Below are positions 61,663-64,000 of a stretch of 64,000 bases of DNA, piece by piece (position 1 is the stretch's first letter; each line of letters starts with the position of its first letter). Source of the stretch: Sphingobium sp052327305 (GTDB taxonomy: Bacteria; Pseudomonadota; Alphaproteobacteria; Sphingomonadales; Sphingomonadaceae); the NCBI RefSeq assembly GCF_052327305.1, contig NZ_CP182486.1, forward strand, positions 1,674,001 through 1,738,000, written 5' to 3'. The translations under genes and the position numbers were made by a program. Under the pieces are notes generated by a model. The model was not told where the DNA came from, did no database searches, and saw nothing but the letters and a program-made list of their open reading frames with translations.

Positions 61663-61942
61663 TGATCAGCATCGCAGGGTTGATTGGCGGCTCTCCCCAC
61701 GTGGTAAAGGCTTCACCGCGTCGGCAACCTCATTTTGTTTCGCACGCTCGCGCAGATCAAGCAGAATGCCCACTGCCACCGCTTCGAGCCCTGACTAGCT
61801 TTGTCGAACACGGTGCAGTGATCATGCGCGGTGTGCAATAATTCGGAAAGTCCCGGTTTCTTACAGTTGCAACCACTCGTTGCTCGACCCGGCGAATGCT
61901 ATGGCATTATCGACACGAAAACTTTCTCTGAAAGACGTCACG
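61663..61942. other. Intergenic stretch without a recognised gene
   Basis: A 280-base spacer between the MFS remnant and the putative metallopeptidase gene. Short open frames occur on the plus strand but show no domain, signal peptide or good ribosome binding site. No tRNA, terminator or clear promoter was found. Composition is slightly less GC-rich than the flanking core. Confidence 0.6.
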
Positions 61943-62947
61943 ATGCCAAATCGTCAGCGCTCATTGCGCTTGAGGCCGCAGATCTGGGCCACATTCGCTT
62001 TTATGTTCTCGTTGTCTGAGACTTCTGGTTCGGCAAAGGTCGCTCCCTGCCCTGTCATTCGAACGTCCACGTCGACGGAGCAGATGCAATATGGTCTCAA
62101 TCCAGCAAAGCCGTTGATCGAGCGCATCGGCCCGCCATCTGCGGAAGCCCTATCGAGCTACAGGAATGCCGGGCACAGTGAGGCGCAGACACATCGGCTG
62201 ACGCAATCCGAGAAAGCAAGACTGGACCGGGCGTTATCGAAGCTGCCGGCGTTGCACCGGGAGATTCTGCGTCATCATCTCCGGTCCATCAGCTTCATCG
62301 ACGTATCCGGCGGGGGTGGGAGCGGACTCACCTCGCGGATCGACGACGGCGAGTTTGCGATTTTCGACTTCACCCTACGCGCCGGAATTCTCGAAGAATC
62401 GCTGTCAGAGTTCCTGACGAACAAAGAGCAAATGCTGTTCGCAGACGAACCATCCGGGGGGGCGGTGAGCATCAACGCGTCCGGTAACGCACTCGAATAC
62501 GTGCTCCTGCATGAGGCGTCGCACATCGTAGACCAGGCTCTTCGGCTCACGTCCACCCTTGATCCGCGCTTTACCACCGATGTCTGGATAGGCAGCAGAG
62601 ACCTTGCGCCCGTCTGGGCGGGATCCCTGCTTGCAACAACCCCATTTCGGCGGTCGCCCAAAAACCCTATCTCGTCAGCGCCGGACCTATACAGGTCGCT
62701 GGCAACCAGTCCCTTTATCTCGATCTACGCGACAGCGGCCGCAGCGGAAGACTTCGCCGAACTGGTCGCGTGGCAACAGCTCTCCATTCACAGCCAGCGC
62801 GTGTTGGAGATCGTTGTCCGTGACGGAAGCGGTAAGCCGATATACCGGCTGAAACCAATTGATAGACCAATAATCAGGACGCGCCTCCTTGCCGTGAAGG
62901 ACTTGCTGGCAGCGTGTGCCGTCGCCGGTTCGGCGAAAGGTGCCTGA
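61943..62947 (+). CDS. Putative exported zinc metallopeptidase of unknown role
   Basis: 334-residue protein with an N-terminal hydrophobic segment (IWATFAFMFSLSETSGSAKV, about residues 14-33) that looks like a signal peptide or anchor. The motif LEYVLLHEASHIVDQAL gives HExxH (His190, Glu191, His194), and EDFAELVAWQQLS near residue 272 could give a third ligand Glu, as in gluzincins. I do not recognise the family. The AUG at 61943 is chosen for the signal peptide; its ribosome binding site is weak, and an upstream AUG at 61880 is possible. It is followed after 2 bases by a transporter gene. Confidence 0.7.
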   Translation: MPNRQRSLRLRPQIWATFAFMFSLSETSGSAKVAPCPVIRTSTSTEQMQYGLNPAKPLIERIGPPSAEALSSYRNAGHSEAQTHRLTQSEKARLDRALSKLPALHREILRHHLRSISFIDVSGGGGSGLTSRIDDGEFAIFDFTLRAGILEESLSEFLTNKEQMLFADEPSGGAVSINASGNALEYVLLHEASHIVDQALRLTSTLDPRFTTDVWIGSRDLAPVWAGSLLATTPFRRSPKNPISSAPDLYRSLATSPFISIYATAAAAEDFAELVAWQQLSIHSQRVLEIVVRDGSGKPIYRLKPIDRPIIRTRLLAVKDLLAACAVAGSAKGA

Positions 62948-62949
62948 GT

Positions 62950-64000
62950 GTGACCTCGCCTTTGACAACGGACAAAGCAACCGGATGGCGCATGATCGTG
63001 CTGACGGCGATGGGCGGGGCGCTCGAATTTTATGACTTCATTGTTTACGGTATTTTCGCGCAGCTCATCGCCGCTGCCATCTTCCCGCCCGACTATGGCT
63101 TCAACGCGTTATCGCTATCCTTTGCGATCTTTGCGATAGGCTATCTGGCGCGACCTCTCGGTGGGATGGTTTCAAGCCATTTTGGCGATCGTTATGGTCG
63201 CAAGACCGTGTTCATCGTCACGATCTTCATCATGTCCGTCTCCACCTTCGCGATAGGGCTGGTTCCCACCTATGCATCATGGGGATGGGCTGCGAGCCTC
63301 ACGCTGCTATTTCTGCGGTTCGTGCAGGGGTTGTGCATCGGCGGCGAGTTACCGGGCGCAATCACATATGTCTTCGAAACCGCTGAGCGCCGACCTGGCC
63401 TCGCCTGTGGCATCGTCATTGCGCTGGTTAACGGTGGCGTGTTGCTGGCCGCGTCAGTAAATCTGATACTGGAAACGTGGCTGCCGCCTGCCGTAATGCA
63501 TGATTATGGCTGGCGGATCGCCTTCATCATCGGTGGTATGATGGGGTTGCTAAGCTTCTGGTTGCGACGCTCGATCGAAGAAACACGCGAATTTCTGCTT
63601 ATGCGGAGCCGCGCGTCATCTTGGCCCGTTCGAGAAGTGCTCGCCACACACCAGGGCGCGATCCTGCTTGGCTGCGGGGTCACTTTGCTCACCGCAGGGT
63701 TCAACGGCCTGTTCTTTGCACACATGCCGGCATATCTGGTGCAGGTTCTTGGCTATGACAGGCACCCGGTGGCGCTCGCGATGAACGTCGCACTTTTCTT
63801 CATGTCGCTATCACTCCTGGGCGCATCCTGGTGGGCGGACAGGGTTTCGCCATGGTGGCTTTTGATGGCATCATCCATATTGCTTCTGTTCGGCGGACCG
63901 GCCGCCTACATTATGTTGGCCACAGGTCACGCGAACCTAATGATCGTGCTCTCGCTTTTGGCGCTGATAGTATCCGGAGCAAACGGCAGCTTCGCCCTTC
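62950..64000 (+). CDS. MHS-type MFS transporter, C-terminus beyond the window
   Basis: An open frame of 350 codons runs from a GTG at 62950 to the right edge with no stop. It begins MTSPLTTDKATGWRMIVLTA. Membrane helices and metabolite:H+ symporter motifs are clear: GGALEFYDFIVYGIFA, LARPLGGMVSSHFGDRYGRK (the MFS motif A loop), RFVQGLCIGGELPGA and YGWRIAFIIGGMMG. MHS members import organic acids, betaine or proline. The substrate is unknown. It starts 2 bases after the metallopeptidase stop, so the two are probably co-transcribed. An AUG at 62992 is an alternative start. Confidence 0.88.
   Translation, partial: MTSPLTTDKATGWRMIVLTAMGGALEFYDFIVYGIFAQLIAAAIFPPDYGFNALSLSFAIFAIGYLARPLGGMVSSHFGDRYGRKTVFIVTIFIMSVSTFAIGLVPTYASWGWAASLTLLFLRFVQGLCIGGELPGAITYVFETAERRPGLACGIVIALVNGGVLLAASVNLILETWLPPAVMHDYGWRIAFIIGGMMGLLSFWLRRSIEETREFLLMRSRASSWPVREVLATHQGAILLGCGVTLLTAGFNGLFFAHMPAYLVQVLGYDRHPVALAMNVALFFMSLSLLGASWWADRVSPWWLLMASSILLLFGGPAAYIMLATGHANLMIVLSLLALIVSGANGSFAL

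Noticed and set aside
61831..62019. 62-residue open frame ahead of the metallopeptidase gene
   Set aside because: It overlaps the start of the longer frame out of phase and shows no domain or ribosome binding site.

Overview
The window is GC-rich alphaproteobacterial chromosome, most likely from the order Sphingomonadales (Sphingomonas/Sphingobium/Novosphingobium relatives). The assignment is inference. It rests on an S5 protein with an Arg/Gly-rich N-terminal extension, a hisC-tyrC pair next to metX/metW, a REP-like repeat built around TCGAGCTTGTCGAAG and its inverted partner, an S12 carrying Arg88, and alphaproteobacterial promoter spacing. No rRNA, tRNA, CRISPR array or intact insertion sequence was seen.

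Region 1 (1-16.6 kb, all minus strand) is the fused str-S10-spc ribosomal super-operon: rpsL, rpsG, fusA, tuf, rpsJ, rplC, rplD, rplW, rplB, rpsS, rplV, rpsC, rplP, rpmC, rpsQ, rplN, rplX, rplE, rpsN, rpsH, rplF, rplR, rpsE, rpmD, rplO, secY and the first codons of adk. rpmD (2427-2603) is short and easily missed. There is a good promoter upstream of rpsL and a strong intrinsic terminator after tuf. Between rpsJ and rplC lies a structured, terminator-ending leader that looks like an attenuator.

Region 2 (16.6-34.5 kb) is mixed housekeeping: a VOC protein, hisN, tyrC, hisC, a small zincin, the metX-GNAT-metW operon, a CDF metal exporter, a GDSL esterase, an exported GNAT-like protein, prfC, an aldose epimerase, pheS/pheT and a LysE exporter. 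Region 3 (34.5-50 kb) has rpmI-rplT, a tandem universal stress protein behind an FNR-like box, an AsmA protein, nitroreductase, amidotransferase, cysE, two pirins with a divergent LysR regulator, an M61 peptidase, a ZnuD-like TonB receptor behind a Zur-like box, and an ABC-F ATPase.

Region 4 (50.1-61.2 kb, minus strand) is a complete nitrate assimilation regulon: nasT (ANTAR antiterminator), nasS (nitrate sensor), a narK-type transporter, an outer-membrane porin, nirB, nirD, nasA and a SUMT for sirohaem. Two separate leaders, before narK and before nirB, have the same layout. Each has a hexaloop hairpin P1 (loop GNNGAT), a hairpin P2 (loop AAAGCC), and an intrinsic terminator whose 5' arm begins exactly at the P2 loop, so that folding P2 prevents termination. 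This fits NasS-NasT control by antitermination and is the most informative regulatory structure in the window.

Region 5 (61.2-64 kb, plus strand) looks like accessory DNA: a truncated, frameshifted MFS remnant, an exported HEASH-type putative metallopeptidase of unknown role, and an MHS-type transporter that runs off the right edge.
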